Shown piece after piece: positions 1-8,160 of a stretch of 8,806 nt of DNA. The stretch is from an uncultured Gemella sp. (lineage in GTDB: Bacteria; Bacillota; Bacilli; Staphylococcales; Gemellaceae). The stretch's first letter is position 1. Each line of letters opens with the position of its first letter. Position numbers and translations under genes: made by a program. The stretch is taken from contig CAKMQO010000170.1 in NCBI GenBank assembly GCA_927911695.1, forward strand, positions 1-8,806, in the 5' to 3' direction. Below the pieces are notes generated by a model. It saw nothing but the letters and a program-made list of their open reading frames with translations. It ran no database searches and was not told the DNA's origin.

Positions 1-924
1 ACTAAAAAACATGAACTTGATTATGATGTATTAGTAGTTGGATTAGGTTTCCAACCTGAAACATTCGGAATTGAAGGTATGGCTGAAAATGCAATGCCAA
101 TCGCTGATATTAACGCTGCAGTAAAAATCTCTGCTACATTAGAAGATAACTTCAGAAAATATGCTACAAGTGAAGAAAAAGATGTTAAAGACATCTCTGT
201 AATCGTTGGTGGTACAGGTCTTGCTGGTATGGAATTCTTAGGAGAATTAGTTCACCGTAAAAAAGAATTATGTTCTAAATATGGAATTGATGAAAAATTT
301 GTTAAAATTTACGGATTAGATGCAGCCCCAACATTATTACCAATGTTCACTAAAGAGTATAGTGATTATGCAAGAAAATACTTAGAAGATAATGGTATTG
401 AAATTATCTTAGGAGCTGGAATTAAAGGTGCTACTAAAGACAGCTTCACTATTGAAGTTGACGGAGAAAGAAAAGAACTATTTGCATCTACATTAGTATG
501 GACTGCAGGTGTTCGTGGAAACAAACTTATGGACGAAGCATTCCCAGAACTTTCTAAACGTGGACGTCTTGTTACTACACAACAATTAACAGTACCAGGA
601 CTTGACGATGTTTATATCGTTGGTGACTGTGCAGCATTCATCGAAACTGGTCAAGAAAGACCATATCCAACAACAGCTCAGATCGCTAACCAAATGGGAG
701 CATACGTTGGAGCTAGAATCAGTGGAAAACAAGTTGGTGACTTCAAATACATTAACCGTGGTGTAGTATGTTCATTAGGACACAAAGATGGTATCGCAGA
801 TGTTATGGGTGGTAAAAAAGCTAAAGGTTTTGCAGCAGCGAAACTAAAAAAAATCATTGAAGCTAAAGCAATTTATGAATTAACTGATTTCGTAACTGCA
901 CTTAAAAATCAACGTATTCTTTAA
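1..924 (+). CDS. ndh: Type II NADH dehydrogenase (NDH-2), 5' partial
   Basis: This membrane-associated flavoenzyme passes electrons from NADH to the quinone pool without pumping protons. The frame is open from base 1 (T-K-K-H-E-L-D-Y...), so the ATG at 79 is internal and the true start lies left of the window. The 307 residues present would be about three quarters of a roughly 400-residue family member; the N-terminal FAD-binding glycine motif is missing. Visible are DVLVVGLGFQPETFGIEG, the NADH-binding Rossmann motif VGGTGLAGMEFLGEL, TLVWTAGVRG, the second FAD contact VYIVGDCAAF, and the quinone-site motif AQIANQ (AQxAxQ) after RPYPTT. The C-terminal stretch rich in Lys and Ala (AAAKLKKIIEAKAIYEL) fits the amphipathic membrane anchor. 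Codon choice favours AAC, TTC, ATC and GAC more than the other genes, as in highly expressed genes. The reading frame is intact. A strong terminator follows. Identification rests on motifs plus remembered similarity to staphylococcal Ndh-2. Confidence 0.93.
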   Translation, partial: TKKHELDYDVLVVGLGFQPETFGIEGMAENAMPIADINAAVKISATLEDNFRKYATSEEKDVKDISVIVGGTGLAGMEFLGELVHRKKELCSKYGIDEKFVKIYGLDAAPTLLPMFTKEYSDYARKYLEDNGIEIILGAGIKGATKDSFTIEVDGERKELFASTLVWTAGVRGNKLMDEAFPELSKRGRLVTTQQLTVPGLDDVYIVGDCAAFIETGQERPYPTTAQIANQMGAYVGARISGKQVGDFKYINRGVVCSLGHKDGIADVMGGKKAKGFAAAKLKKIIEAKAIYELTDFVTALKNQRIL

Positions 925-944
925 GAATAGTATTAATCAAATTT

Positions 945-984
945 ATAAAGAAGACTCTATGAACATGGGTCTTCTTTATTTTTT
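945..984 (+). terminator. Intrinsic terminator after ndh
   Basis: Bases 945-957 pair with 967-979 as a 13-bp stem (ATAAAGAAGACTC against GGGTCTTCTTTAT, one G-T pair) around a 9-base loop, followed by a T tract ending at 984. It begins 20 bases after the ndh stop and ends transcription of ndh before the next promoter. Confidence 0.92.
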
Positions 985-1017
985 GAAATGTATTTTGAAT
1001 GAATATTAAATATGACG

Positions 1018-1038
1018 CAATAAATTTGTTATTTATTG
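1018..1038. repeat. Perfect 8-bp inverted repeat in the intergenic region
   Basis: CAATAAAT (1018-1025) and ATTTATTG (1031-1038) are exact reverse complements separated by the 5-base loop TTGTT. The element lies 20 bases upstream of the proposed -35 box of the next operon. It could be an operator half-site pair, or a weak hairpin backing up the ndh terminator. No known operator was recognised, and in such AT-rich DNA a chance origin is possible. Confidence 0.5.
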
Positions 1039-1057
1039 AGTTTTCAGCCATGTTAGT

Positions 1058-1087
1058 TTGAAAAAAAAGTTATAATTATGGTAAGAT
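1058..1087 (+). promoter_or_regulatory. Probable sigma-A promoter of the long operon
   Basis: A -35 box TTGAAA (1058-1063, 5 of 6 to consensus) and a -10 box TAAGAT (1082-1087, 4 of 6) are separated by 18 bases, with an extended -10 TGG at 1079-1081. The predicted start near 1094 leaves a leader of about 40 bases before the ATG at 1133. A better -10 hexamer, TATAAT at 1071-1076, lies inside the spacer but has no good -35 at 16-18 bases, so the exact boxes are uncertain. Confidence 0.5.
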
Positions 1088-1132
1088 ATAGTGTAGAGAA
1101 AATTTAACCAAATAAAGTTATGGGGAAAAATT

Positions 1133-2695
1133 ATGATTTATAAAATAGCAAATACAGCGGAAGAATATGAACAAATTTTCAAATTAAATTATGAAACATT
1201 TGTTGAAGAAATTCCTCAACATGAAAAAAATGAAACAAAAAAATTAAAAGATAAATTTCATGATAAAAATATATATATTATAGCGAAAAAGAAAAATGAT
1301 GTAATTGGGATGATTTCATTATCTGATCAAAGACCGTTTTCGTTAGATCTAAAATTGAATGATATTGATAAATTCTATAAAGGTAGTTACAAAAAACCTG
1401 TAGAAATTAGATTGCTTTCAATCAAGGAACAATATAGAAAAACTAAAGTTTTCACGGAATTATTACAAAGAACGTTTAATTATATAATTCAAAATGCATA
1501 CGACATTGTTTTTATTTCAGGTACAACACGCCAGGAGAAATTATATAATCACATAGGATTTGTGAAATTCCATGAAAATGTAGGGACAAAAGAGGCAGAG
1601 TATATGCCTATGTATCTTAGACTGGATAATGGTAATAAAGTTATTGAAAGATTGGCGAGAGCACAAAGAATAAACTTCTTACCAGGTCCAGTTGATTTAT
1701 CTGAAGATGTAATAGCAAAATTATCTAAGCAACTATACTCACACAGAAGTAGTGAATTTGTTGCGTTGACTAAGGATACATTAGCGAAGATTGAAGGTAT
1801 TTTAGATGTCAAACAAGCAACGATATTGCATGGATCAGCTACACTAGCTAACGAAGCTATTATGGCTCAATTAAAAGGAAGAAATCTTATAAATGGGCTA
1901 GTTTTAGCTAATGGCGAATTTGGTAATAGGCTAGTTCGTGAAACAAAGAGACATGGGCTTGATATAGAGACTTATTCTGTAGGATTTGGAGAAAGCTTTG
2001 ATCTTGATGTACTATCGGATAAACTTAAATCTGGAAACTATGATTTTGTTTATGTAGTTCACAACGAGACTAGTGTTGGAATATTAAATGATTTAGATGA
2101 AATTACTAGAATAGTTAAAGAAAATAACTTAGTCTTAGCAGTGGATGCAGTTTCAGCAGTAGGAGCTATTAAATATAGCTATAAAGATGTTGATTATGTA
2201 GCTTGTTCATCTGGAAAGGCATTTTGTTCTGTAGCAGGTTTAGCAATAGTTGGTTCTAACTGTGAGTTAGTTCCTTTAGAAAACACACCGTTATATCTAG
2301 ATTTACACTATGCAAACAAACTTACATCTATACCTTTCACTCAACCATCGATTTTAATGGAAGCTTTAAACACAGCATTAGATGCTTTTAAAACTGATGA
2401 GAGATATGAAAAGGTACAAGAAAAATATACATATATGAAGGAAGGATTAAAGCAATTAAATCTTCCAATTATGAAATTTAAAGAAAAAGAAGTTTCTCCA
2501 GTAATAATTACTGTAGAACTTCCTGAAAGTATTTGTTCACTTAATGTAGGTTCTTCACTTGCAATAAATAATATTTTTATTCATTACAAGAGTTCATACT
2601 TACAAGAAAGAAACATTATACAGTTTTCATTTATAAATATTAACACAACAAAAAATGAAATAGATTACACATTAAAATATATTAAAAACAAATGA
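1133..2695 (+). CDS. GNAT-like acyltransferase domain fused to class V aminotransferase
   Basis: An intact 520-residue, two-domain cytoplasmic protein of unknown substrate. Residues 1-165 look like the GNAT fold of the LuxI/FeeM type: IFKLNYETFVEEIPQHE (15-31), then IYIIAKKKNDVIGMISLSD (47-65), a motif A-like LSIKEQYRKTKVFTELLQ (95-112) and a motif B-like LYNHIGF (137-143). Residues 178-520 are a PLP-dependent class V aminotransferase of the alanine/serine-glyoxylate type: NFLPGPVDLSEDV (181-193), phosphate-site HGSATLANEA (233-242), HNETSVG (310-316), the PLP-nitrogen Asp in AVDAVSAVG (D338) and SSGKAF with the predicted Schiff-base lysine K362. All catalytic signatures of the aminotransferase are present, so it is probably active. 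The start has a modest site (GGGGA, 1121-1125) 7 bases upstream. rpoY begins 13 bases after its stop, with no terminator between, so it leads the operon. The N-terminal third is notably rich in A and in Lys codons. Fusion is seen directly; substrate and product are unknown. Confidence 0.85.
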   Translation: MIYKIANTAEEYEQIFKLNYETFVEEIPQHEKNETKKLKDKFHDKNIYIIAKKKNDVIGMISLSDQRPFSLDLKLNDIDKFYKGSYKKPVEIRLLSIKEQYRKTKVFTELLQRTFNYIIQNAYDIVFISGTTRQEKLYNHIGFVKFHENVGTKEAEYMPMYLRLDNGNKVIERLARAQRINFLPGPVDLSEDVIAKLSKQLYSHRSSEFVALTKDTLAKIEGILDVKQATILHGSATLANEAIMAQLKGRNLINGLVLANGEFGNRLVRETKRHGLDIETYSVGFGESFDLDVLSDKLKSGNYDFVYVVHNETSVGILNDLDEITRIVKENNLVLAVDAVSAVGAIKYSYKDVDYVACSSGKAFCSVAGLAIVGSNCELVPLENTPLYLDLHYANKLTSIPFTQPSILMEALNTALDAFKTDERYEKVQEKYTYMKEGLKQLNLPIMKFKEKEVSPVIITVELPESICSLNVGSSLAINNIFIHYKSSYLQERNIIQFSFININTTKNEIDYTLKYIKNK

Positions 2696-2701
2696 TAGGA
2701 G
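2696..2701 (+). promoter_or_regulatory. Shine-Dalgarno site for rpoY
   Basis: TAGGAG sits directly after the stop codon of the fusion gene and 7 bases before the ATG at 2709. It fixes the rpoY start and supports co-transcription with the gene before it. Confidence 0.75.
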
Positions 2702-2708
2702 ATTATTA

Positions 2709-2929
2709 ATGGCAGTATTTAAAAGTATTTTACCAAAGAAAATTCAAAGGAAATTCCAGTAAGGGAGAACACTCAAGTATTATATGTTGAAGCTGATGGA
2801 GTACCAGCAGTAAGAAAGTATTTAGATGACAGAAACTACAATGTTGAACTTGTTCAAGAATTAAGCGAAGCATACTTAGAGTTTGAAAAACAATCTGAAG
2901 ACTTTAAAGTGGAGAAAGTTAATGGATAA
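2709..2929 (+). CDS. rpoY: DNA-directed RNA polymerase epsilon subunit (two frameshifts)
   Basis: RpoY (formerly YkzG, DUF1447) is a small accessory subunit of Bacillota RNA polymerase. The raw frame from ATG 2709 stops after 17 codons. Dropping one A from 2721-2724 and one from 2735-2737 restores a 72-residue protein beginning [20 protein letters not shown] and continuing [20 protein letters not shown], ending EKVNG before TAA at 2927-2929. B. subtilis RpoY starts in the same style (KVFYQE, VPVRE, LYIEG), has about 69 residues and likewise lies directly before the RNase J gene. The corrected length, motif order and location all agree, so the call is strong despite the broken frame. The stop overlaps the rnjA start by 8 bases, suggesting translational coupling. 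The two breaks lie in short A runs 12 bases apart and are probably sequence errors. Confidence 0.85.
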
Positions 2930-4594
2930 GATCATTAAAAAAAAATGAAGTAGGTGTAGCTGCCATTGGTGGTCTAGGGGAAATTGGGAAAAACACCTAT
3001 GCAATCCAATATCGAGATGAAATAGTTATTATCGATGCTGGAGTTAAATTTCCTGGAGATAATATTCTAGGAATTGACTATGTAATCCCAGATTACTCAT
3101 ATATTGAGAAAAATGTGGACAAAATTAAAGCATTAATAATTACTCACGGTCACGAAGATCACATCGGTGGATTACCATTTTTACTTAGAAAAGTAAACTT
3201 ACCAATCTATGGTGGACCTTTAGCTATTGGTCTTATAAGATCAAAACTAGAGGAACACAATTTATTGGCCAAAGCTGAGTTAAAACGTGATAGATGAAGA
3301 TACAGTGTTGAGCTTTAAATACCTTAAAGTTTCATTCCATAACACTACGCACTCAATTCCTGATTCATTTGGAGTAATTGTTAATACTCCACAAGGAAAT
3401 ATTGTTCATACAGGGGACTTTAAATTTGATTTTACTCCTGTTGGTCAAGGATCTAACTTACATAAGATGGCAGCGATTGGTGAACAAGGTGTATTATGTT
3501 TACTATCTGACTCAACAAACTCAGAAAGAACAGAGTTTACCCAAAGTGAAAAAGAAGTAGGGAAAACTATCTCTAATATACTTCGTAAAGAAAAACATAG
3601 AGTTATATTCGCTACATTTGCTTCGAACGTATATCGTGTAAAACAAGTAGTAGAAGCGTGTATTGAACATGGAAGAAAGATTGTGGTATTTGGTCGTTCT
3701 ATGGAGAAAGCTATTAAAATTGGAACGGAGTTAGGTTATATTAAAGCACCTAAAGAAACGTTTGTTAATAGTAAATATCTAAACCAAGTAGATCCTAATA
3801 AACTACTTATTTTATGTACAGGTACTCAAGGTGAAGAACTTGCAGCATTAAGTAGAATCGCTAATGGTACGCATAAGAAGATTACAATAATGCCGACTGA
3901 TACTGTAATTTTTGCAAGTTCAGCTATTCCAGGGAATACATTGTCTATTAATAAGAATATTGATTTATTATCAAAACTTGGTGCCAATGTTATTACATCA
4001 AGTGTAAATAATGTTCATACATCAGGACACGGTTCAAAAGAAGAACAGAAATTAATGTTTAGACTTATTAAGCCTAAGTATTTCATGCCAATACACGGTG
4101 AGTACAGAATGCAAGTTATTCATGCTCAAACAGCGGCTGAATGTGATATTCCATTAGAAAATTCATTTATTATGGAAAATGGCGAAGTGCTAGCCTTAAC
4201 TAGTGATAGTGCTAGAATTGCTGGTAAGTTTGATGCATCTGATGTATATGTTGATGGATTAGGAATTGGTGATATCGGTAGTGTTGTAATTAAAGATAGA
4301 AAAGAACTTTCTGAAGAAGGTGTTATCGTAGTTTCAATTGCAATTGATTTTAAAAATAAAAGACTAATGAATAATCCAGATGTAATTAGCCGTGGATTTG
4401 TAAATGTAAATGAATCTACTGAACTATTTACACAATCTAAAGTAATAATTAGAGATGCTGTAATAGCAGCATTAGAAAATGAAGAATGTGGTGTTTACCA
4501 AATAAGACTACAAATTTTAGAAGCTTTAGGAGAATTTTTAGAAAGTGAAATAGGAAGAAAACCTGTTATATTACCTACAATATTGGAGGTGTAA
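2922..4594 (+). CDS. rnjA: Ribonuclease J (J1 type), two frameshifts
   Basis: RNase J is a zinc-dependent metallo-beta-lactamase/beta-CASP enzyme with endonuclease and 5'-3' exonuclease activity in mRNA decay and RNA maturation. The chosen ATG at 2922 has GGAG (2911-2914) 7 bases upstream and overlaps rpoY. Removing one A from the nine-A run 2937-2945 and one from 3282-3285 gives about 556 residues, matching the roughly 555 of B. subtilis RNase J1. Visible features are [18 protein letters not shown] near the N-terminus, the metal-binding HGHEDHIGG (first His about residue 75, codon 3145), [18 protein letters not shown], beta-[39 protein letters not shown] and IHGEYRMQ. All metal-site motifs are present. 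The second break joins ...AKAEL to [11 protein letters not shown], as in J1. It is followed 2 bases later by sdaAB. J1 rather than J2 is inferred from the rpoY partnership. Both breaks are probably read errors in A runs, since the protein is otherwise fully conserved. Confidence 0.92.
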
Positions 4595-4596
4595 AT

Positions 4597-5264
4597 ATGA
4601 AATACAGAAGTGTATTTGATATTATAGGACCTGTAATGGTAGGTCCATCAAGTTCGCATACAGCTGGTGCAGTGCGTATTGGTCTATTTACAAGATATAT
4701 CTTTGGTGAACAACCAGAAAATGTAAAAATAACATTATATGGTTCATTTAAAGAAACGTATAAAGGGCATGGAACTGACATAGCATTAATAGGTGGATTA
4801 TTAGGTTATAACACATCTGATAAACGTATAAGAACGAGTATGGAAGATGCAAAATTAGTGGGAATGGAGTTTGAATTTATAGAAAGTGGAATTGAACACA
4901 TTCATCCTAATACTGCGAAAATAGAAGTTGAAGCAGGTAGACATAGTTTAGATCTTATTGGGAAGTCAATAGGTGGCGGGAAAATGGTAATCTTTGAACT
5001 TCTAGGTTTCGATGTGAATTTATCAGGAGATTTTCCTAGCTATTTCATATTTTATAAATTTAAAGATGATGCCAAAAAGATCTTTCGGTACAAATTGAAG
5101 AAATATTCGGTGATTTAAAAGTAAATGAGATGTATTCTAGCTCTATTTTAGAGGGAATAAACTTATTAGTGGTAGAATCACAAAAAGAATTAACTGAAGA
5201 TAAGATTAAGAAATTAACTGAACTAGATTATATTAATGAAGTAAAATTTGCAGATAGATTGTAG
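4597..5264 (+). CDS. sdaAB: L-serine ammonia-lyase, beta subunit (one frameshift)
   Basis: This subunit pairs with SdaAA to form the Fe-S L-serine dehydratase (serine to pyruvate plus ammonia). The start follows GGAGG (4585-4589) with 7 bases of spacing and lies 2 bases after rnjA. The N-terminal domain carries FDIIGPVMVGPSSSHTAGAV, GSFKETYKGHGTDIALIGG, HPNTAKIEV and SIGGGKMVIFELLGFDVNLS, all typical of the family. The raw frame drifts after about residue 162 and stops at 5118. Adding one base in the A5 run (5074-5078) or in TTT (5083-5085) restores the C-terminal ACT-like domain: SVQIEEIFGDLKVNEMYSSS, ILEGINLLVVESQKELTEDK, then KLTELDYINEVKFADRL and TAG at 5262-5264. The repaired protein has 222 residues, against about 220 in B. 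subtilis. Which run lost the base cannot be told. sdaAA starts 11 bases downstream. A single-read error is the likeliest cause. Confidence 0.92.
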
Positions 5265-5275
5265 AGGAAACAAGA

Positions 5276-6148
5276 ATGTTTACTAGTTTAGCAGAAATAG
5301 TAGAAAAATCAAAATTAGAAAATAAACCAGTTTCTGAATTAATGATAGAACAAGAAATTGAAGTGAATGGAGTTACACGTTCTGCAGTTGAAAAATTAAT
5401 GAAGAGAAATCTAAATGTAATGATGCAAGCTGTTGAAGAAGGTTTGGCAGGTGTGAGTTCCAAAACAGGACTTACTGGAGGAGATGCCAAGAAGCTTCAA
5501 GAATATATAGATAGTGGTAAGTCAATTACAGGTGGTGATTTTTTAAACGGAGTAGCAGCAGCAATTGCAACTAATGAGGTGAATGCCTCGTTAGGTTTAA
5601 TTTGTGCAACTCCAACTGCTGGTTCGGCTGGAGTTCTTCCAGGTTGTATTCACTCACTTAAACAAAAATTCGATATTGATGAAGAAACACAATTAAAAAT
5701 GTTATTTACAGCCGGAGCTTTCGGTTTTGTAGTAGCGAATAATGCTTCTTGTTCTGGTGCAGAAGGTGGTTGTCAGGCGGAAATAGGTTCTGCAAGTGCA
5801 ATGGCTGCGGCAGCTATTGTTGAAGCAATGGGCGGAGATGCTGAGATGAGTGCCCATGCATTTGCCATAGCATTAAAAAATATGCTTGGTCTTGTGTGTG
5901 ATCCTGTAGCGGGGTTAGTAGAAGTACCCTGTGTAAAAAGAAATGCAGCTGGAGCTTCAACAGCACTTATGGCTGCTGACTTAGCATTAGCAGGTATAAA
6001 GAGTAGAATCCCTGCTGACGAAGTACTAGAAGCGATGTATAAAATAGGATTAGAAATGTCCACGACATTAAAAGAGACTGCTAGAGGTGGTCTTGCAATC
6101 ACAAAAACTGGAGAAAAATATAGGAGTTTATTATTCGGTAATGATTAA
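5276..6148 (+). CDS. sdaAA: L-serine ammonia-lyase, iron-sulfur alpha subunit
   Basis: This is the catalytic subunit binding the [4Fe-4S] cluster that activates serine for dehydration to pyruvate and ammonia. The frame is intact with 290 residues, close to the roughly 300 of B. subtilis SdaAA. The start is supported by AGAGGA (5263-5268), 7 bases upstream. Motifs in order: SSKTGLTGGDAKKLQ, ATNEVNASLGLICATPTAGS, FTAGAFGFVVANNAS, GGCQAEIGSASAMAAAA, KNMLGLVCDPVAGLVEVPCV and KRNAAGAS. The predicted cluster cysteines are C166, C208 and C219; their spacing of 42 and 11 residues equals that of C343, C385 and C396 in the Legionella single-chain enzyme as I recall it. The 3' end overlaps recG by 8 bases, a tight junction also known in Bacillus. 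Oxygen sensitivity is expected for the family. No oddity was seen. Confidence 0.96.
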   Translation: MFTSLAEIVEKSKLENKPVSELMIEQEIEVNGVTRSAVEKLMKRNLNVMMQAVEEGLAGVSSKTGLTGGDAKKLQEYIDSGKSITGGDFLNGVAAAIATNEVNASLGLICATPTAGSAGVLPGCIHSLKQKFDIDEETQLKMLFTAGAFGFVVANNASCSGAEGGCQAEIGSASAMAAAAIVEAMGGDAEMSAHAFAIALKNMLGLVCDPVAGLVEVPCVKRNAAGASTALMAADLALAGIKSRIPADEVLEAMYKIGLEMSTTLKETARGGLAITKTGEKYRSLLFGND

Positions 6149-8151
6149 TATTTTAGAAAAATCAGTAGGAACTATAAAAGGTGTTGGAAAGAAATATTTA
6201 CAAACTTTGAACGAACTAGAAGTTTATACTATTCGTGATATTTTGTATAATATTCCTTATAGAGTATCTAGTTCTACTGATTTTTCTTCTTCAGTAAAAG
6301 ATAATGAAAAAGTCATAACGACTGGAAAAGTAGAAACTAGGGTAAGTACCCAGTTTTATGGAAATAGAAGAAGTAGGTCTTTTTTCACATTATCAACCTC
6401 TTCTGGTAGTATAAAAATAGTATTTTTTTAATCAACATTACTTAAAAAAAAACCTAATTGAAGGTAAAGATGTAGTTGTAAAAGGTACGTATAATGCTGC
6501 GAATAATACAATAACAGCTTCGAGCGTAAGTTTCAATGTTGTTGATGAAAAGCCAAAAGGTGATACTATTGAAGTCTTTTACCATCTTAAACAGGGTATA
6601 ACGCAGAAAAAATTTACAAAGCTTGTTGAAGAATCGTTTAAAATGATAGATAGTGAAAATGTTATCTTAGATTTAGTTCCTGAAAATTTTAAAGGGATTT
6701 GGAAATTAGATAAGATTTTATATACGTTACATTATCCAAAAAATTCTGAGGAATTTGACAAAGCGAAGAAGATGTTTGCATTTCATGAGTTGTTTAACTA
6801 CCAGTTAAAATTACAGCTTCAGAATATAAATAGTAGGATAGAGGATAATAAATATTGTGTTGGAGTAAACAATAAAGATATCGATGAATTTAAAAATAGT
6901 TTACCTTTTACGCTAACAGGAGCTCAAAGTCGTGTTATTGATGAAATAGTAGATGATTTAAATAATCCTTATAAGATGGACAGATTGTTACAAGGTGATG
7001 TTGGTAGTGGTAAAACCGCAGTAGCAGCAGCGACTTTATATGCAACAATAAAAGCAGGTTATCAAACAGCAATTATGGCGCCAACTGAGATATTAGCGAA
7101 CCAGCATTTTGAAACATTTTTTGAATTCTTTAAAGATTTGAATATATCTGTAGCTCTTTTGACTAGTAGTACTCCTAAGAAAGATAGAAATACTATTTTA
7201 AGTCTACTTGAGGTTGGTGAGATAGAATTATTAATTGGAACTCACTCTTTAATTCAAGAAGATGTGAAATTCAATAATTTAAAATATGTAATTACCGATG
7301 AACAACATCGTTTCGGTGTGAAACAACGTCAATTATTAAGCAACAAAGGAGAAGCTGTTAATTCATTAATGATGACAGCAACTCCAATACCACGAAGTTT
7401 GGCAATTACTTTAATTACAGATATTAAAGTATCTACAATTGATGAGCTACCGGCGGGTAGAAAAAAAAGTTCAGACTTATAAAGCTACTAATAAGAGTTT
7501 TTATAAAGTTCTAGATAATATTCGTATGGAACTTGATAATGGAAGACAAGGTTATGTAGTTTGTCCATTAATTGAAGAATCTGAGAAAATGGATCTTCAA
7601 AATGTAGAGGAAACATATGAAAATATTAAAAATTATCTACCAGATGATTATAAAATTGCAATTCTACATGGTAAAATGAATAATAAAGAAAAAGATGCAA
7701 TTGTAGAGAAGTTTCTAAATAAAGAAATACATATACTTATTTCCACTACTGTAATAGAGGTTGGAGTAAATGTTCCAAATGCTACATTTATGATTATCGT
7801 AGATGCACATCGTTTTGGTCTTGCCACATTACATCAGCTAAGAGGACGTGTAGGAAGAAGTAAATTTCAGTCTTATTGTATATTAGTGACTGATTCGAAA
7901 AGTGAACGTATAGATATAATGTGTTTAGAAATGATGGTTTTAAAATTGCAGAATTTGACTTAAAACAACGTGGACCTGGTGATTTTTTTGGAACAAAACA
8001 AAGTGGTGTACCAAGTTTTAAAGTTGCTGATTTAATTAATGATGTCGATTTAATGTACTTAGCGAAAAAATTAGCGGTAAAAATTATAGAGGTAACTGAT
8101 AATAAAGAAAGATTATTACAGTATGTTGGATTAAAAGAAACGATAATATAG
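6141..8151 (+). CDS. recG: ATP-dependent DNA helicase RecG (three frameshifts)
   Basis: RecG is a monomeric superfamily 2 translocase that remodels stalled replication forks and Holliday junctions. The preferred start is ATG 6141 (MINILEKSVGTIKGVGKKYL), overlapping sdaAA; the upstream in-frame ATG 6087 would lie deep inside sdaAA. TAGGAG (6121-6126) is a rather distant 14 bases away. The wedge/OB domain (about residues 20-170) is followed by the helicase lobes: Walker A GDVGSGKT (6994-7017, about residue 285), DEQH box (7297-7308), TATPIPRSLA, LRGRVGR and the TRG motif RGPGDFFGTKQSG. Three breaks: one extra T in T7 (6423-6429), one extra A in A8 (7461-7468), and one missing T or A at 7924-7929 where MCF-RNDGFKIAEFDL resumes. 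Repaired length is about 669 residues, against 682 in B. subtilis. The SKSERIDIM segment is a few residues shorter than in relatives. All helicase motifs are intact, so an active enzyme with read errors is likelier than a pseudogene. Confidence 0.92.
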
Positions 8152-8155
8152 GAGG
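8150..8155 (+). promoter_or_regulatory. Strong Shine-Dalgarno site for srtA
   Basis: A perfect AGGAGG overlaps the last bases of recG and lies 5 bases before the ATG at 8161. It fixes the sortase start and places srtA in the same transcript as recG. Confidence 0.85.
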
Positions 8156-8160
8156 ATGCA

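Noticed and set aside
79..924. ATG at 79 as the start of ndh
   Set aside because: The same frame is open to base 1 and encodes conserved NDH-2 sequence (DVLVVGLGFQPETF), so the ATG is internal.
1071..1076. TATAAT as the -10 box of the operon promoter
   Set aside because: It is a perfect hexamer but has no acceptable -35 at 16-18 bases; TTGAAA is only 7 bases away. Kept as a caveat, not as the call.
1549..1812. Minus-strand open frame opposite the fusion gene
   Set aside because: It lies wholly inside a well-supported + strand gene, has no family motif and no ribosome binding site.
3378..3560. Plus-strand frame inside rnjA
   Set aside because: Out-of-frame shadow of RNase J, whose own frame here carries conserved motifs such as HTGDFKFDF.
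4575..4781. Minus-strand open frame over the start of sdaAB
   Set aside because: Shadow of the conserved GPSSSHTAG region; no independent support.
5233..6102. Two minus-strand open frames opposite sdaAA (5233-5490 and 5773-6102)
   Set aside because: Both mirror conserved SdaAA sequence; composition is what antisense of Ala/Gly-rich codons gives.
6087..6140. In-frame ATG at 6087 as the recG start
   Set aside because: It would add 18 residues unlike RecG and overlap sdaAA by 62 bases; ATG 6141 gives the usual RecG N-terminus.
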